From positions 248,001 through 312,000 of the forward strand of contig NZ_JAMXKF010000004.1 of NCBI RefSeq assembly GCF_024220585.1: a stretch of DNA of 64,000 nucleotides. Reading direction: 5' to 3'. Origin of the DNA: Dyadobacter diqingensis (GTDB lineage Bacteria; Bacteroidota; Bacteroidia; Cytophagales; Spirosomataceae). The notes under the pieces were generated by a model. It saw nothing but the letters and a program-made list of their open reading frames with translations. It ran no database searches and was not told where the DNA came from. Positions 29,015 through 38,032 of the stretch are shown here, piece after piece. The first letter of the stretch is position 1. Every line of letters starts with the position of its first letter. The position numbers were made by a program, and so were the translations under genes.

Positions 29015-32000
29015 ATGAAAAAAACAATATTCTTGCTTTGTTTCCTGCTGACTTTCTCGCTTCACGACCTGCTCGCACAGAGCAAAACGATTACCGGGCA
29101 TGTCACAGATGCTTCTACAAACGAGGCCCTGCCCGGTGTTAACATTTTGGCCAAAGACACCCAGATTGGCACTGTCTCCGATGCAACTGGCAATTTTAGT
29201 ATTACAGCGCCGTCGGGAACTACCATTCTGGTTTTTAGTTCGATTGGCTATCAAACCACAGAAATTACGATTGGCGCATCTTCTGTGATTAAGGTGACAT
29301 TAAGTACCGATACCCGGCTGTTGGGAGAAGTGGTGGTAACGGCTTTGGGTGTGGAAAGATCGCGCAATGCGCTGCCTTATGCAGCGACTCAGATTGACGG
29401 AGCCGCCGTTACCGCTGGCCGGAATCCGAACATGATAAACGCTCTGGCCGGCAAAGTTGCGGGACTGAATGTTACCCAAACCAATACCCTGGGCGGTTCA
29501 TCCAATGTCGTGATCAGGGGGATTAAATCGTTAACTGGAAATAACCAGGCGTTGTTTGTCATAGATGGCGTTCCGGTTAGCAATGATGCCTCCAATACGC
29601 TTAACCAGTCAACCGGCAGAGGTGGATTTGATTATGGAAATCCAGTCGGTGACATCAATCCGGATGACATTGCTTCGGTCACCGTTTTAAAAGGGGCGGC
29701 AGCCACGGCTCTGTATGGTTCCCGCTCTTCGAACGGGGTGATTTTGATAACCACTAAAAAGGGAAGGAAGGGACTTGGCGTGACGCTGAACAGTGGTGTA
29801 ACCTTCGGTTCGGTTGATAAAAAAACACTGCCGGTTTATCAAAAACAATATGGAGCAGGTTACGGCGAGTATTGGGGCGAGTTTGATGTGGATGGCGATG
29901 GGGTTGAGGACAATACGGTTTCCTTTTCAGATGATGCTTCCTATGGTTACGCATTTGATCCCTCGATCCAGGTTTACCATTGGGATGCTTTTGATCCGTC
30001 GTCACCGAATTATATGAAAACCCGACCATGGATAGCTGCCAAACACGGTCCGGAATATTTTTTCGAAAAATCCGTCTCCAACAATAACAGTATTATCATT
30101 GATGGCGGTAACGAAAAGGCTCTTTTTAAGCTCGGCTATTCCCGTAATACCGACAAAGGTATTTTACCCAACAGCCATATCACCAAAAATATGGTAAATT
30201 TTTCAGGATCACTGAATTTGACCTCAAAGTTATCTGCCAGTGCAACCGTAAATTTCAGTCAGCAGGAGGGGTTAGGAAGATATGGTTCCGGCTATGATGC
30301 TATCAACCCGATGCTGGGTTTGCGGCAATGGTTTCAAACCAACGTCGATTTGAAGGAACAAAAGGAAGCTTATTTTCGCAACCGGAAAAATATTACATGG
30401 AACTGGAAAGGTCCCGATGATTTGGTCGCAGCCTATTCTGATAACGCTTACTTTACGCGTTACGAAAACTATGAAAATGACAGTCGTTACCGGACGTTCG
30501 GGAATATGGCTATGAACTACGAAGTTGCCGACTGGCTGAAATTAACCGGCCGTTTTTCCCTTGATACCTATGATGAAAAGCAGGAAGAAAGGTTTGCAGT
30601 CGGAAGTACGAACAGCGATCACGATCCTTATTACCGACGTTACAACCGGACGTCGCGCGAGTTCAATTTTGATCTGTTTGCCAATATCCACAAAACAATT
30701 TCCAAGGAGTTTAATCTGACGGGTATTGTGGGGCTGAACATGCGCAGGTCACGGCTGAGCACGGTCAGGGCTTCAACCAGTGGCGGTTTGGTTGTACCCG
30801 GCTTATATGCGCTGTCAAATTCCCTGAACCTGCTGTCTCCACCCATTGAAAGTGAGCAAAAAATAGCCGTGGATGGGGTATTTGCCAATGCAACGCTCGG
30901 ATACAAAGAGACGGTTTTTATTGACTTATCTTCCAGAAGAGAACAGTCGTCGACTTTGCCAAGAGGTAACAACGCCTATTTTTATCCTTCGGTGGCCCTG
31001 AGTTTTGCATTCTCAGAACTTTTAAAAGAAATACCCTGGTTAACGTACGGTAAATTACGGGCGAACTATGCAGAAGTAGGCAGCGACGCACCTTTTGCGG
31101 CTATCAATAAATATTACAACAAACAAGATGAGGAAGCAGGTACACCCGTGGGAGGATTCGATGGCATCCCGCTTTATTCTGTTCCTAATACGCGATTTAA
31201 TCCGAACCTGAAACCGGAGAGGACCAAAAGCTCAGAATTCGGCCTGGAAATGGCGTTTTTTAACAATCGGCTGGGATTTGATGTGACGACTTACAAGGCC
31301 AATACCATCAACCAGATTCTGCCGGTGTCCGTGCCTACGACAAGCGGTTATAGTTACAAGTTTGTGAATGCGGGGGAGGTGCAGAATAAAGGCGTTGAAA
31401 TTTCACTTTCGGGGACACCTGTCAAAACGGAGTTGTTCTCCTGGACGGTTAATGCCAACTGGTCGCGGAACACAAATAAAATAATAGCGCTGGCTGAGGG
31501 GGATAATATGATATTGGCCGAATATCAGACAGGAGTAAGTTCCAATGCAACAGTGGGGCGTCCGTTTGGGGTAATCAGAGGGACGGGTTTTGTTATGCAT
31601 GAAAACGGAGGCAGGCTAATTGACGAAGACGGCCAGTACGTGCGCTCTGAACCCACCAAGGAAATTGCAGATCCCAACCCAAAATGGATAGGAGGGATTT
31701 CTAATACGATAAGTTTCAAAGGTTTGTCGTTGTACTTTTTAGTCGACGTTAAGCATGGCGGGCGTTTATATAATCTCGACACTTTCTATGGCTTTGGAAC
31801 AGGTTTGTATCCTGAAACAGCAAGGCTGAATGAATTGGGCAAACCATCACGATTACCGGTTGCAGAAGGCGGTGGAATTCTTTTGGAAGGCGTCAAAGAA
31901 GATGGCTCCGTAAATGATGTACGGTTGGAAAATACCGAGAGCTCACTGGGTTCCAATGCTCCCAACGAAGCGCACGTTTATGGTGCCGGTTTTGTGAAAC

Positions 32001-32233
32001 TTCGGGAAGCGTCTTTGAATTATTCTTTACCGGCGAGTCTCATATCACGGCTAAAAATCTTCAAAGGAATTGATCTGTCATTGGTGGGTAGAAACCTGTG
32101 GATCATTCAGAAGGATGTTCCGTACTCGGACCCAGAGGCTGGCCTTGGGACTGGGAACCTGGGGATGGGCTTTCTGAGTGGGGCATATCCTACCGCCCGC
32201 AACATTGGATTTAATATCAAACTGAGATTTTAA
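29015..32233 (+). CDS. SusC-type TonB-dependent receptor (partner of a SusD-like_2 protein)
   Basis: A 1072-residue outer-membrane transporter. Signal peptide about 1-22 (DLLAQ), carboxypeptidase-regulatory-like domain (GHVTDASTNEALPGVNILAK), then a plug with LGEVVVTALGVERSRNALPYA, LFVIDGVPVSND and ATALYGSRSSNGVILITTKKG, and a barrel ending in Phe. The VVVTALG form, without the GYG motif of the other two SusC proteins, belongs to the subgroup that pairs with SusD-like_2 lipoproteins. No STN domain, no adjacent sigma factor and no adjacent glycoside hydrolase are seen. The cargo may therefore be a peptide, glycan or other nutrient. Confidence 0.93.
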   Translation: MKKTIFLLCFLLTFSLHDLLAQSKTITGHVTDASTNEALPGVNILAKDTQIGTVSDATGNFSITAPSGTTILVFSSIGYQTTEITIGASSVIKVTLSTDTRLLGEVVVTALGVERSRNALPYAATQIDGAAVTAGRNPNMINALAGKVAGLNVTQTNTLGGSSNVVIRGIKSLTGNNQALFVIDGVPVSNDASNTLNQSTGRGGFDYGNPVGDINPDDIASVTVLKGAAATALYGSRSSNGVILITTKKGRKGLGVTLNSGVTFGSVDKKTLPVYQKQYGAGYGEYWGEFDVDGDGVEDNTVSFSDDASYGYAFDPSIQVYHWDAFDPSSPNYMKTRPWIAAKHGPEYFFEKSVSNNNSIIIDGGNEKALFKLGYSRNTDKGILPNSHITKNMVNFSGSLNLTSKLSASATVNFSQQEGLGRYGSGYDAINPMLGLRQWFQTNVDLKEQKEAYFRNRKNITWNWKGPDDLVAAYSDNAYFTRYENYENDSRYRTFGNMAMNYEVADWLKLTGRFSLDTYDEKQEERFAVGSTNSDHDPYYRRYNRTSREFNFDLFANIHKTISKEFNLTGIVGLNMRRSRLSTVRASTSGGLVVPGLYALSNSLNLLSPPIESEQKIAVDGVFANATLGYKETVFIDLSSRREQSSTLPRGNNAYFYPSVALSFAFSELLKEIPWLTYGKLRANYAEVGSDAPFAAINKYYNKQDEEAGTPVGGFDGIPLYSVPNTRFNPNLKPERTKSSEFGLEMAFFNNRLGFDVTTYKANTINQILPVSVPTTSGYSYKFVNAGEVQNKGVEISLSGTPVKTELFSWTVNANWSRNTNKIIALAEGDNMILAEYQTGVSSNATVGRPFGVIRGTGFVMHENGGRLIDEDGQYVRSEPTKEIADPNPKWIGGISNTISFKGLSLYFLVDVKHGGRLYNLDTFYGFGTGLYPETARLNELGKPSRLPVAEGGGILLEGVKEDGSVNDVRLENTESSLGSNAPNEAHVYGAGFVKLREASLNYSLPASLISRLKIFKGIDLSLVGRNLWIIQKDVPYSDPEAGLGTGNLGMGFLSGAYPTARNIGFNIKLRF

Positions 32234-32246
32234 CGATTAGCATCAC

Positions 32247-33686
32247 ATGAAAAAGACATTGATTTATAGTATTGTGGGCCTGTTTATGGCAAGTTCCTGT
32301 GTAAATGACCTGGATGAAGATTTTAATATAGACTCAAAAAAAGCAACTGCGGTGCCGGCTGTCACGCTCGTGAGCAACGCCCAGTTCAACTTGTCCAATA
32401 TCATCACGACGGCCGACTACAACAGTAATCCTTTCCGATATTATTTGCAGCACTGGGCGGCCGTGCAATATCCCGACGAAAGCCAGTACAATATCAACAC
32501 CAGAGAAATTAACAAGCTCTTCTGGGACATATTGTACCGTGACGTGCTGAGTGATTTGCGCGAAGCCAAAAGAACAATTGATGCGGACATTTTTCTTGCT
32601 GCACCACAGAGAGCCAACCAGCTAGCGGCCATAGAGGTTTTAGAAGTTTATGCCTGGTCGGTTTTGGTAAACACTTTTGGTAATATTCCCTATACCCAGG
32701 CCATGGACTTTTCCAATGTTCAGGCCGGTTATGATGACGATGGTGATATTTATCGCAATCTGATAGCCCGTTTGGATGCTGCAATTGTGTCGTTAAACAA
32801 AAACAAGGATGCAGCCGGATTAGGAACCGCCGATTTGTATTACAGTGGTAGCGTCGAGAGCTGGATAAAGTTTGCAAATTCGCTTAAACTGAGGCTCGGT
32901 ATTACCATTGCAGATGCCGACGTTGCAACGGCGAAAAAAGTCGTGGAAGAAGCTGCGGGCCACGTATTTTCTGCCAGCACTGACGACGCGAAGTTGATTT
33001 ATACGGCGAACACACCCACTGCCAATCCTATTTATGATGCATTACGGCAACGGAATGATAACGTAAGCGCCAATACTTTTGTCGATGTACTGAATGGCCT
33101 GGCCGATCCACGTCTCGACGAATATTTCCGGCCGGCTACTGCTGGCCCGAATGCAGGAAAATATGTTGGCGGTATTTATGGTGCGTCCAATGTCTATTCC
33201 AGATTTGCCCAGCCGAGTGCGTTACTCCGCAATCCAAAATTACCCGGTGTACTTTTATCATACACAGAGATAGAATTTTTACTAGCAGAAGCCAGATTAA
33301 GAAACTTTGTTGTTCCGGGTACCGCCGCGGAGCACTACAAGGCAGCCATTACCTCCTCTATTGTGGACGACTGGGGCGGAAGCGCTGCGGAAGCTGACGC
33401 CTATCTGCTTAGACCAGAGGTGATTTTGGATGCAGTAAATTGGAAGAAGAGTATCGGAATGCAAAAATGGATCGCTTTGTACAATCAGCCGGTTGAAGGC
33501 TGGAAAGAGTGGAGGCGGCTGGACTATCCGGTGCTGGAAAAACCAGAGCAGGCTCAATCGGAAATTCCGCTCCGTTTTCCTTACCCATTTTCAGAACAAA
33601 ATCTTAACAACGCCAACTACAAAGTCGCGGCCGATGCGATGGGGGGTGACGTAGTAACATCGAAGATATTTTGGGATGTGAAGTAG
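32247..33686 (+). CDS. SusD-like_2 family nutrient-binding lipoprotein
   Basis: A 479-residue lipoprotein with lipobox MASSC (Cys about residue 18). The fold follows SusD-like_2 (PF12771) rather than classical SusD: an early FRYYLQHWAAVQYPDESQYN block, AIEVLEVYAWSVLVNTFGNIPYTQA, SVESWIKFANSLKLRLGI, LLSYTEIEFLLAEARLR and the C-terminal NQPVEGWKEWRRLDYPVL. It begins 13 bases after the SusC gene, so the two form one unit. Such pairs often lack linked carbohydrate enzymes, as here, so the ligand class stays open. Confidence 0.93.
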   Translation: MKKTLIYSIVGLFMASSCVNDLDEDFNIDSKKATAVPAVTLVSNAQFNLSNIITTADYNSNPFRYYLQHWAAVQYPDESQYNINTREINKLFWDILYRDVLSDLREAKRTIDADIFLAAPQRANQLAAIEVLEVYAWSVLVNTFGNIPYTQAMDFSNVQAGYDDDGDIYRNLIARLDAAIVSLNKNKDAAGLGTADLYYSGSVESWIKFANSLKLRLGITIADADVATAKKVVEEAAGHVFSASTDDAKLIYTANTPTANPIYDALRQRNDNVSANTFVDVLNGLADPRLDEYFRPATAGPNAGKYVGGIYGASNVYSRFAQPSALLRNPKLPGVLLSYTEIEFLLAEARLRNFVVPGTAAEHYKAAITSSIVDDWGGSAAEADAYLLRPEVILDAVNWKKSIGMQKWIALYNQPVEGWKEWRRLDYPVLEKPEQAQSEIPLRFPYPFSEQNLNNANYKVAADAMGGDVVTSKIFWDVK

Positions 33687-33755
33687 TGTGGTAAGAGTTG
33701 CTGCTTTTTATTGAAAATAAAACAATTTGCTGGCTTCGTATTCAAGTCTTACTTT

Positions 33756-33763
33756 TAGATTTG
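33756..33763 (+). promoter_or_regulatory. Candidate -7 box upstream of the second araC-type gene
   Basis: TAGATTTG is an exact TAnnTTTG match, 124 bases before the start codon. A TTTG lies at 33726-33729, 26 bases upstream, a little farther than usual. Confidence 0.45.
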
Positions 33764-33887
33764 AGTATGAAGCCACAGTTGTTTTCGTCAATAGTCAAAC
33801 TTATCGCCATTATTTCCGATCCCTTGAATGTGTTACATTTGAGATGTGAATTGTTCAGCAAGGATGTACGCAGTTTTACAGCAGTAA

Positions 33888-34751
33888 ATGGAGAAAATAC
33901 CAGTAAGGCATATCAACACAAAGGTAAAAGAGCCGGATTTTTTAAGCAGTTTCAAGATACGGAAAGTGGAGAACCTGTTATCGGGGGAAGATATGGTTCA
34001 GGCGCTTCACCGGCATAGTTTCTTTTATATTCTGCTGATAGAAAAAGGTTCTGGTGTGCATTACATCGATTTTGTTGAGTACCCCGTGACAAACTTTTCC
34101 ATTTTCTTTATGCGCCCGGGGCAGGTTCATAAACTGACATTGGACAGAGGCAGTGTTGGTTATCTCATGGAATTTGCCAGCGATTTTTATTCTCCGCTTG
34201 AACAATCGGGCATTCAGATATTGCGAAAGGTGAGCAGCAAAAATTACTGTCAGCTTGATGTTGCCAGGTTTAGCAAGTTACTTTTTCTCCTGAATTATAT
34301 TTTCCAGGAGTATTCCGCCAGAGAGGATAAGTTTCAGGAGGTCATTAAAGCCAGTCTCGATATTTTTTTCATTGAACTGGTCAGACAAAGCCGAAACCCG
34401 CAAAACTCTGGTGGCAAAGGCAGTCAATATATGCAGGATCGCCTGGAAGAGCTTTTGGAATTGATAACGTTTCATGTTGCAAACCATAAACAGGTCTCGG
34501 ATTACGCGCAAATGCTGAACCTCACTGCGTACCAGCTTAACGCAATTACCAAGTCAACGCTGGATAAAACCTGTTCTGAGCTTATTAACGAATACATTAT
34601 ACTCGAAGCAAAAAGATATCTTCTTGCAACGGGTAACCAGATAAACCAGATAGCATACCATTTGGGGTACGAAGATGTATCCTACTTTATCAGGTTTTTC
34701 AAAAAACATGTTGGGGCGTCTCCTGAGATATTCAGGCACAACTTTAAGTAA
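33888..34751 (+). CDS. AraC-family transcriptional regulator
   Basis: A 287-residue regulator. The N-terminal cupin-like domain (about 35-110) includes HRHSFFYILLIEKGSGVHYID and FFMRPGQVHKL; the C-terminal helix-turn-helix pair (about 190-287) includes VSDYAQMLNLTAYQLNAITKS and QIAYHLGYEDVSYFIRFFKKH. This subgroup often controls redox or small-molecule genes rather than glycan loci. It has its own candidate promoter and is followed in the same direction by a small membrane protein, a flavoprotein and an SDR, which it probably regulates. Family certain; inducer unknown. Confidence 0.9.
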   Translation: MEKIPVRHINTKVKEPDFLSSFKIRKVENLLSGEDMVQALHRHSFFYILLIEKGSGVHYIDFVEYPVTNFSIFFMRPGQVHKLTLDRGSVGYLMEFASDFYSPLEQSGIQILRKVSSKNYCQLDVARFSKLLFLLNYIFQEYSAREDKFQEVIKASLDIFFIELVRQSRNPQNSGGKGSQYMQDRLEELLELITFHVANHKQVSDYAQMLNLTAYQLNAITKSTLDKTCSELINEYIILEAKRYLLATGNQINQIAYHLGYEDVSYFIRFFKKHVGASPEIFRHNFK

Positions 34752-34800
34752 ATCCTGCTTAACTGCATTTTTGTCCTATCCATCTTCTTCGCCAGCGAAA

Positions 34801-34808
34801 TACTTTTG
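34801..34808 (+). promoter_or_regulatory. Candidate -7 box for the small membrane protein and oxidoreductase genes
   Basis: TACTTTTG is an exact TAnnTTTG match in the gap after the araC-type gene. A TTTG at 34770-34773 is 27 bases upstream, longer than usual. A start about 34815 supports the ATG at 34848 rather than the one at 34824. Confidence 0.45.
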
Positions 34809-34847
34809 CATAGTCAAACTGATATGCCAAAAAGTAATTTCCAGGGT

Positions 34848-35072
34848 ATGAAAACAAAGAATAAATTAATCGCATCTTTCAAAATCTGGGTCGTCATCTA
34901 CCCGTCCATCACGTTGTTTCTGTTTTTCTTCGGAAGGTTATTGTCTGAATTGCCATTGTACCAAAGAACATTCATCCTGACGATTGCATTGGTTCCCTGG
35001 ATCGTGTTTGTTGGGCTCCCGTTGCTTGATTTTTTCATTCGTTTAGGCCAATCCAAAACCGATGGGAGATAA
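34848..35072 (+). CDS. Small membrane protein, two predicted helices
   Basis: A 74-residue protein that I do not recognise. Two hydrophobic helices are visible (about residues 8-30, IWVVIYPSITLFLFFFG, and 42-66, FILTIALVPWIVFVGLPLLDFF) with short charged ends. An in-frame ATG at 34824 would add eight residues; I chose 34848 because it begins MKTKNK directly before the first helix and leaves a normal leader after the promoter box. It lies between an AraC regulator and a flavoprotein gene, which hints at an inner-membrane accessory for that oxidoreductase. This is inference only. Confidence 0.7.
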   Translation: MKTKNKLIASFKIWVVIYPSITLFLFFFGRLLSELPLYQRTFILTIALVPWIVFVGLPLLDFFIRLGQSKTDGR

Positions 35073-35113
35073 GGCTATTTCAAGTGCAATAATTACATTC
35101 AAACCGTAAGAAA

Positions 35114-36022
35114 ATGACAAACAACAAAATTTTCGACGTGATCATCGTTGGAGGAAGTTATGCCGGACTTGCGGCGGGCATGGCGCTGGGCCGGGCGTTA
35201 AAAGAGGTTTTGATTATGGACAATGATCAGCCTTGTAACAGGCAAACTCCATATTCGCATAATTTTTTGACCCAGGATGGCAAACCTCCGAAAGAGATTG
35301 CAAAACTAGGAGAGCAACAATTAGCCATATATAAAACGGTTAGTTTTTTTAACGGGCTGGCGGTTAAAGGAATAAAAACAGAAAAGAGTTTTGAAATATA
35401 TACTGCGTCGGGTGAAGTGTTTCGGTGCAAAAAAGTGATTTTCGCCACAGGTATCCGGGATATTTTACCTGACATAAGCGGCTTTTCCGAATGCTGGGGC
35501 ATTTCAGTACTTCACTGTCCTTATTGTCATGGTTACGAGGTCAAAAATAAGCAAACCGCTGTTCTAGGGAATGGAGAATCCGGTTTTGAACTCATCAGGC
35601 TGATTTCAAACTGGACAAAAGATCTGACCTTGTTAACCAATGGAAGTTCAACTTTGACGAAGGAACAAACGGAGCAACTGGAAAAGCACCATATCAGAGT
35701 TGTCGAAAAGGAAATTGAAAGATTGGAACATACAGGCGGGTATCTCAAAAACATTGTTTTTAGAGATGGTACGGAAGTTTTGGCAACGGCTATGTATGCG
35801 CGTAATCCGTTTGAACAACATTGCTGGATCCCGGAGTCTCTGGGATGCATACTAACCGCCGAAGGTTATATCCAAACAGATGTTTTTCAGGAAACCTCCG
35901 TGCCCGGCGTTTTTACCTGTGGTGATAATGCGACGCGTATGCGGACAGTAGCGAATGCAGTTGCAACCGGGACTGCGGCCGGTATCACAGTGAGCAACCG
36001 GATCATTTTTGAAGAATTTTAA
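35114..36022 (+). CDS. Thioredoxin-reductase-like FAD/NAD(P) oxidoreductase
   Basis: A 302-residue flavoprotein of the class II pyridine-nucleotide disulfide oxidoreductase family. The FAD motif GGSYAGLAAG is at about 13-22; the NAD(P) motif is degenerate (LGNGESGFE); the redox-active cysteines are Cys135 and Cys138 in CPYCHGYE; the FAD-binding end motif is VFTCGDNATRMRTVANAVATG. The HGYE extension after the CxxC is typical of thioredoxin-reductase-like proteins that do not use standard thioredoxin, such as those linked to small-molecule dithiols. No thioredoxin gene is adjacent. It probably belongs to the AraC-controlled group with the membrane protein and the SDR. Confidence 0.9.
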   Translation: MTNNKIFDVIIVGGSYAGLAAGMALGRALKEVLIMDNDQPCNRQTPYSHNFLTQDGKPPKEIAKLGEQQLAIYKTVSFFNGLAVKGIKTEKSFEIYTASGEVFRCKKVIFATGIRDILPDISGFSECWGISVLHCPYCHGYEVKNKQTAVLGNGESGFELIRLISNWTKDLTLLTNGSSTLTKEQTEQLEKHHIRVVEKEIERLEHTGGYLKNIVFRDGTEVLATAMYARNPFEQHCWIPESLGCILTAEGYIQTDVFQETSVPGVFTCGDNATRMRTVANAVATGTAAGITVSNRIIFEEF

Positions 36023-36077
36023 ACAGAATAATTGATAAGTACCATTTTAAATAAAATTAAAACTAACACATCAGAAA

Positions 36078-36674
36078 ATGAAAATAATCATTGTAGGCGC
36101 ATCAGGAACCATTGGGAAACGGGTTGCAGGTTCTTTGGAAAAAGATCATGAGATCATTAGAGTGGGTTCTAAAAGCGGGGATTTTCAGGCAGATATTACT
36201 TCACCTGAATCCATAGAAAATTTATTCAGACAGGTAGGGCCGTTTGATGCATTGATATCGACAGCAGGTGACGCCTATTTTGGCCCATGGAAAACCATGA
36301 CTGATAAGGAATTCAGAAAGGGCATCGATAGCAAGTTGATGGGGCAAATTAATCTGGTACTGATCGGACAAAATTATATCAATCCGAAGGGTTCGTTTAC
36401 CTTAACTTCCGGCGTTTTGACGTACGATCCTGTGCTAAGTGGGTCTAACCCGTCGGCTGTAAACGGAGGAATTGAGGCTTTTGTTCGTGCAGCGGCGATT
36501 GAGTTGGAAAACGGTGTTCGGATTAACGTGGTAAGTCCCACGGTTGTGGAAGATGCGCCGGAATATTTCTCCTATTTTCCCGGTCATATCCCGGTCACGA
36601 TGAAACAAGTTATCTTCGGATACCAGAAAAGTGTGCTCGGTGCGGGTACAGGGAAAGTTATCACGATACATTGA
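36078..36674 (+). CDS. SDR-fold protein lacking the catalytic Tyr and Lys (Lin1944-like)
   Basis: A 198-residue, short member of the SDR superfamily. The nucleotide-binding motif GASGTIGKRVA is intact near residue 7 and STAGDAYFGPW stands for the usual NNAG. Where the YxxxK pair should be, the sequence reads SAVNGGIEAFVRAAAIEL, so both Tyr and Lys are replaced. This matches the Lin1944-like SDR group, known to lack the active-site residues and of unknown function. It begins 55 bases after the flavoprotein gene. It may be a nucleotide-binding regulator or use another mechanism. Confidence 0.85.
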   Translation: MKIIIVGASGTIGKRVAGSLEKDHEIIRVGSKSGDFQADITSPESIENLFRQVGPFDALISTAGDAYFGPWKTMTDKEFRKGIDSKLMGQINLVLIGQNYINPKGSFTLTSGVLTYDPVLSGSNPSAVNGGIEAFVRAAAIELENGVRINVVSPTVVEDAPEYFSYFPGHIPVTMKQVIFGYQKSVLGAGTGKVITIH

Positions 36675-36694
36675 TTTTCTTCGGGTAAGGTAAC

Positions 36695-36742
36695 GCAAGC
36701 TGCCAGGTCATTATTCTTATGGATAAAGGTCTGGCAGTTTGC
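36695..36742 (+). terminator. Hairpin in the intergenic region after the SDR gene
   Basis: A 12-bp stem (36695-36706 with 36731-36742, arm GCAAGCTGCCAG, one G-U pair) lies 20 bases after the stop, with only three T in its right arm and no T tract, so it is a weak terminator candidate. The rest of the 327-base gap to 37002 shows no gene and no clear promoter box. Confidence 0.5.
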
Positions 36743-37001
36743 ACGTTTATGCCATTAGGGAGCTGCTTTGAAATCTGTTTTGCATCGCAGATAAGCTTAA
36801 CCAGGAAGTTACTTATTATCAATTAATGTAGGAATAGTAATATTATTTTCGCTTCACCCCCGTTTTTGTCCGTCTCGGCGACGAACTGCCATGCTTTTTT
36901 CTTGCAGTCATTGAATTTTGACCCATTAATCAAAGTGTCTGAATCACCAAGGTGAAAATTTCACGGATTAAAACAGTATTCAACTTCAATTAATGATAGC
37001 A

Positions 37002-37382
37002 ATGAAAAAAGCGAGTACCCTTATCGTAGCTTTACTTTTGTGCGCAGGCTTTAAAAGTTTTGCGCAAACTGCGGCACCTGCCGATTTTTTTACCGGGAAA
37101 TGGGAAATCTCAATTACGGGCACACCCAATGGCGATTCAAAACTGGTTACGGAATTAACCAGAAAGGATGGTAAACTATCCGGAGAACTCAAAGACCCAT
37201 CAGGGAAAATGGCTGAGGTATTGCCTATTACGAAGATCGAAGAGGATGGGAGGAAAATGCTAATATATTTTTCAACACAGGGAATGGATCTTGGGCTGGC
37301 TTTGGAAAAAGTGGACGACGACCATTTGAAAGGAGCGATCATGGACAGATTTGATGCAACTGCGGTTCGGATCAAGGAATAA
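37002..37382 (+). CDS. Small secreted protein, first of a tandem pair
   Basis: A 126-residue exported protein that I do not recognise by name. Signal peptide about 1-20 (GFKSFAQ), then a beta-rich domain of ~105 residues with FFTGKWEISITGTPNGD, LTRKDGKLSGEL and DHLKGAIMDRFDATAVR. I start at the ATG encoding MKKAST; another ATG nine bases upstream is in frame but gives a worse signal peptide. It is clearly paralogous to the next gene (same spacing of FAGKWEIS, LTRKDGKLSGEL and DATA.R.KE). It could be a small lipocalin-like or lipid-binding fold; that is a guess. Confidence 0.8.
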   Translation: MKKASTLIVALLLCAGFKSFAQTAAPADFFTGKWEISITGTPNGDSKLVTELTRKDGKLSGELKDPSGKMAEVLPITKIEEDGRKMLIYFSTQGMDLGLALEKVDDDHLKGAIMDRFDATAVRIKE

Positions 37383-37439
37383 ATCACAGAAGCCCGCTAA
37401 GAAATTAACTATTCAATTCATTTTTAATCAATCATTGTA

Positions 37440-37823
37440 ATGAAAAAAGTAAGCATTATTCTAGCCGTTTTGTTCCTGGGTATCTTCTGCAAAAGTTTTG
37501 CCCAGACAACTCCATCCTCAGATTTTTTTGCCGGGAAATGGGAGATCAGCCTTTCCGGAACCCCCAATGGTAATGTCCAGTTTTTAACTACGCTGACACG
37601 CAAGGATGGCAAGCTGTCGGGTGAGCTGGCCAATGCATCAGACGCAACACAAGCAAAAAGACCGATTACAAAGGTGGAAGAAAGTGCTAATAAAATTGTA
37701 ATCTATTTCGAGTCTTCACAAGGAGGTGAAATCGCGCTCGAACTGGCCAAGGTGGATAATGATAATCTGAAAGGAATGCTTATGGATAGTTTTGACGCAA
37801 CGGCAAAACGTTTGAAAGAATAG
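37440..37823 (+). CDS. Small secreted protein, second of a tandem pair
   Basis: A 127-residue paralogue of the protein encoded just upstream, with signal peptide about 1-21 (CKSFAQ) and the same blocks: FFAGKWEISLSGTPNGN, LTRKDGKLSGELA, LKGMLMDSFDATAKRLKE. The genes are 57 bases apart and in the same direction, so they are a recent tandem duplication that may be co-expressed. Function unknown; it is probably periplasmic or secreted, and no cysteines or catalytic motif are obvious. Confidence 0.82.
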   Translation: MKKVSIILAVLFLGIFCKSFAQTTPSSDFFAGKWEISLSGTPNGNVQFLTTLTRKDGKLSGELANASDATQAKRPITKVEESANKIVIYFESSQGGEIALELAKVDNDNLKGMLMDSFDATAKRLKE

Positions 37824-38032
37824 TACGAATGTTTTGTGAAAACAAATGATGTGCAGTGAGTGCCTGACGCGGGTTTTTTTACTCATTGCCGCATGTATTA
37901 ATTTCTGACTGGTTGCAGAGAAAGTAGAAGTCAAAAGATTCGACAGCGAATTGTGTAGCAGAAATCCCCTGCAAATTAAAGCAAGTCAGAAAACCCGGTA
38001 GTCCGCTCATTTACTTCCAATCAGGTGAAATT

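Noticed and set aside
33698..34018. A 106-residue plus-strand open frame before and into the araC-type gene at 33888
   Set aside because: It is out of frame with the regulator, has no signal or domain, and covers the promoter region.
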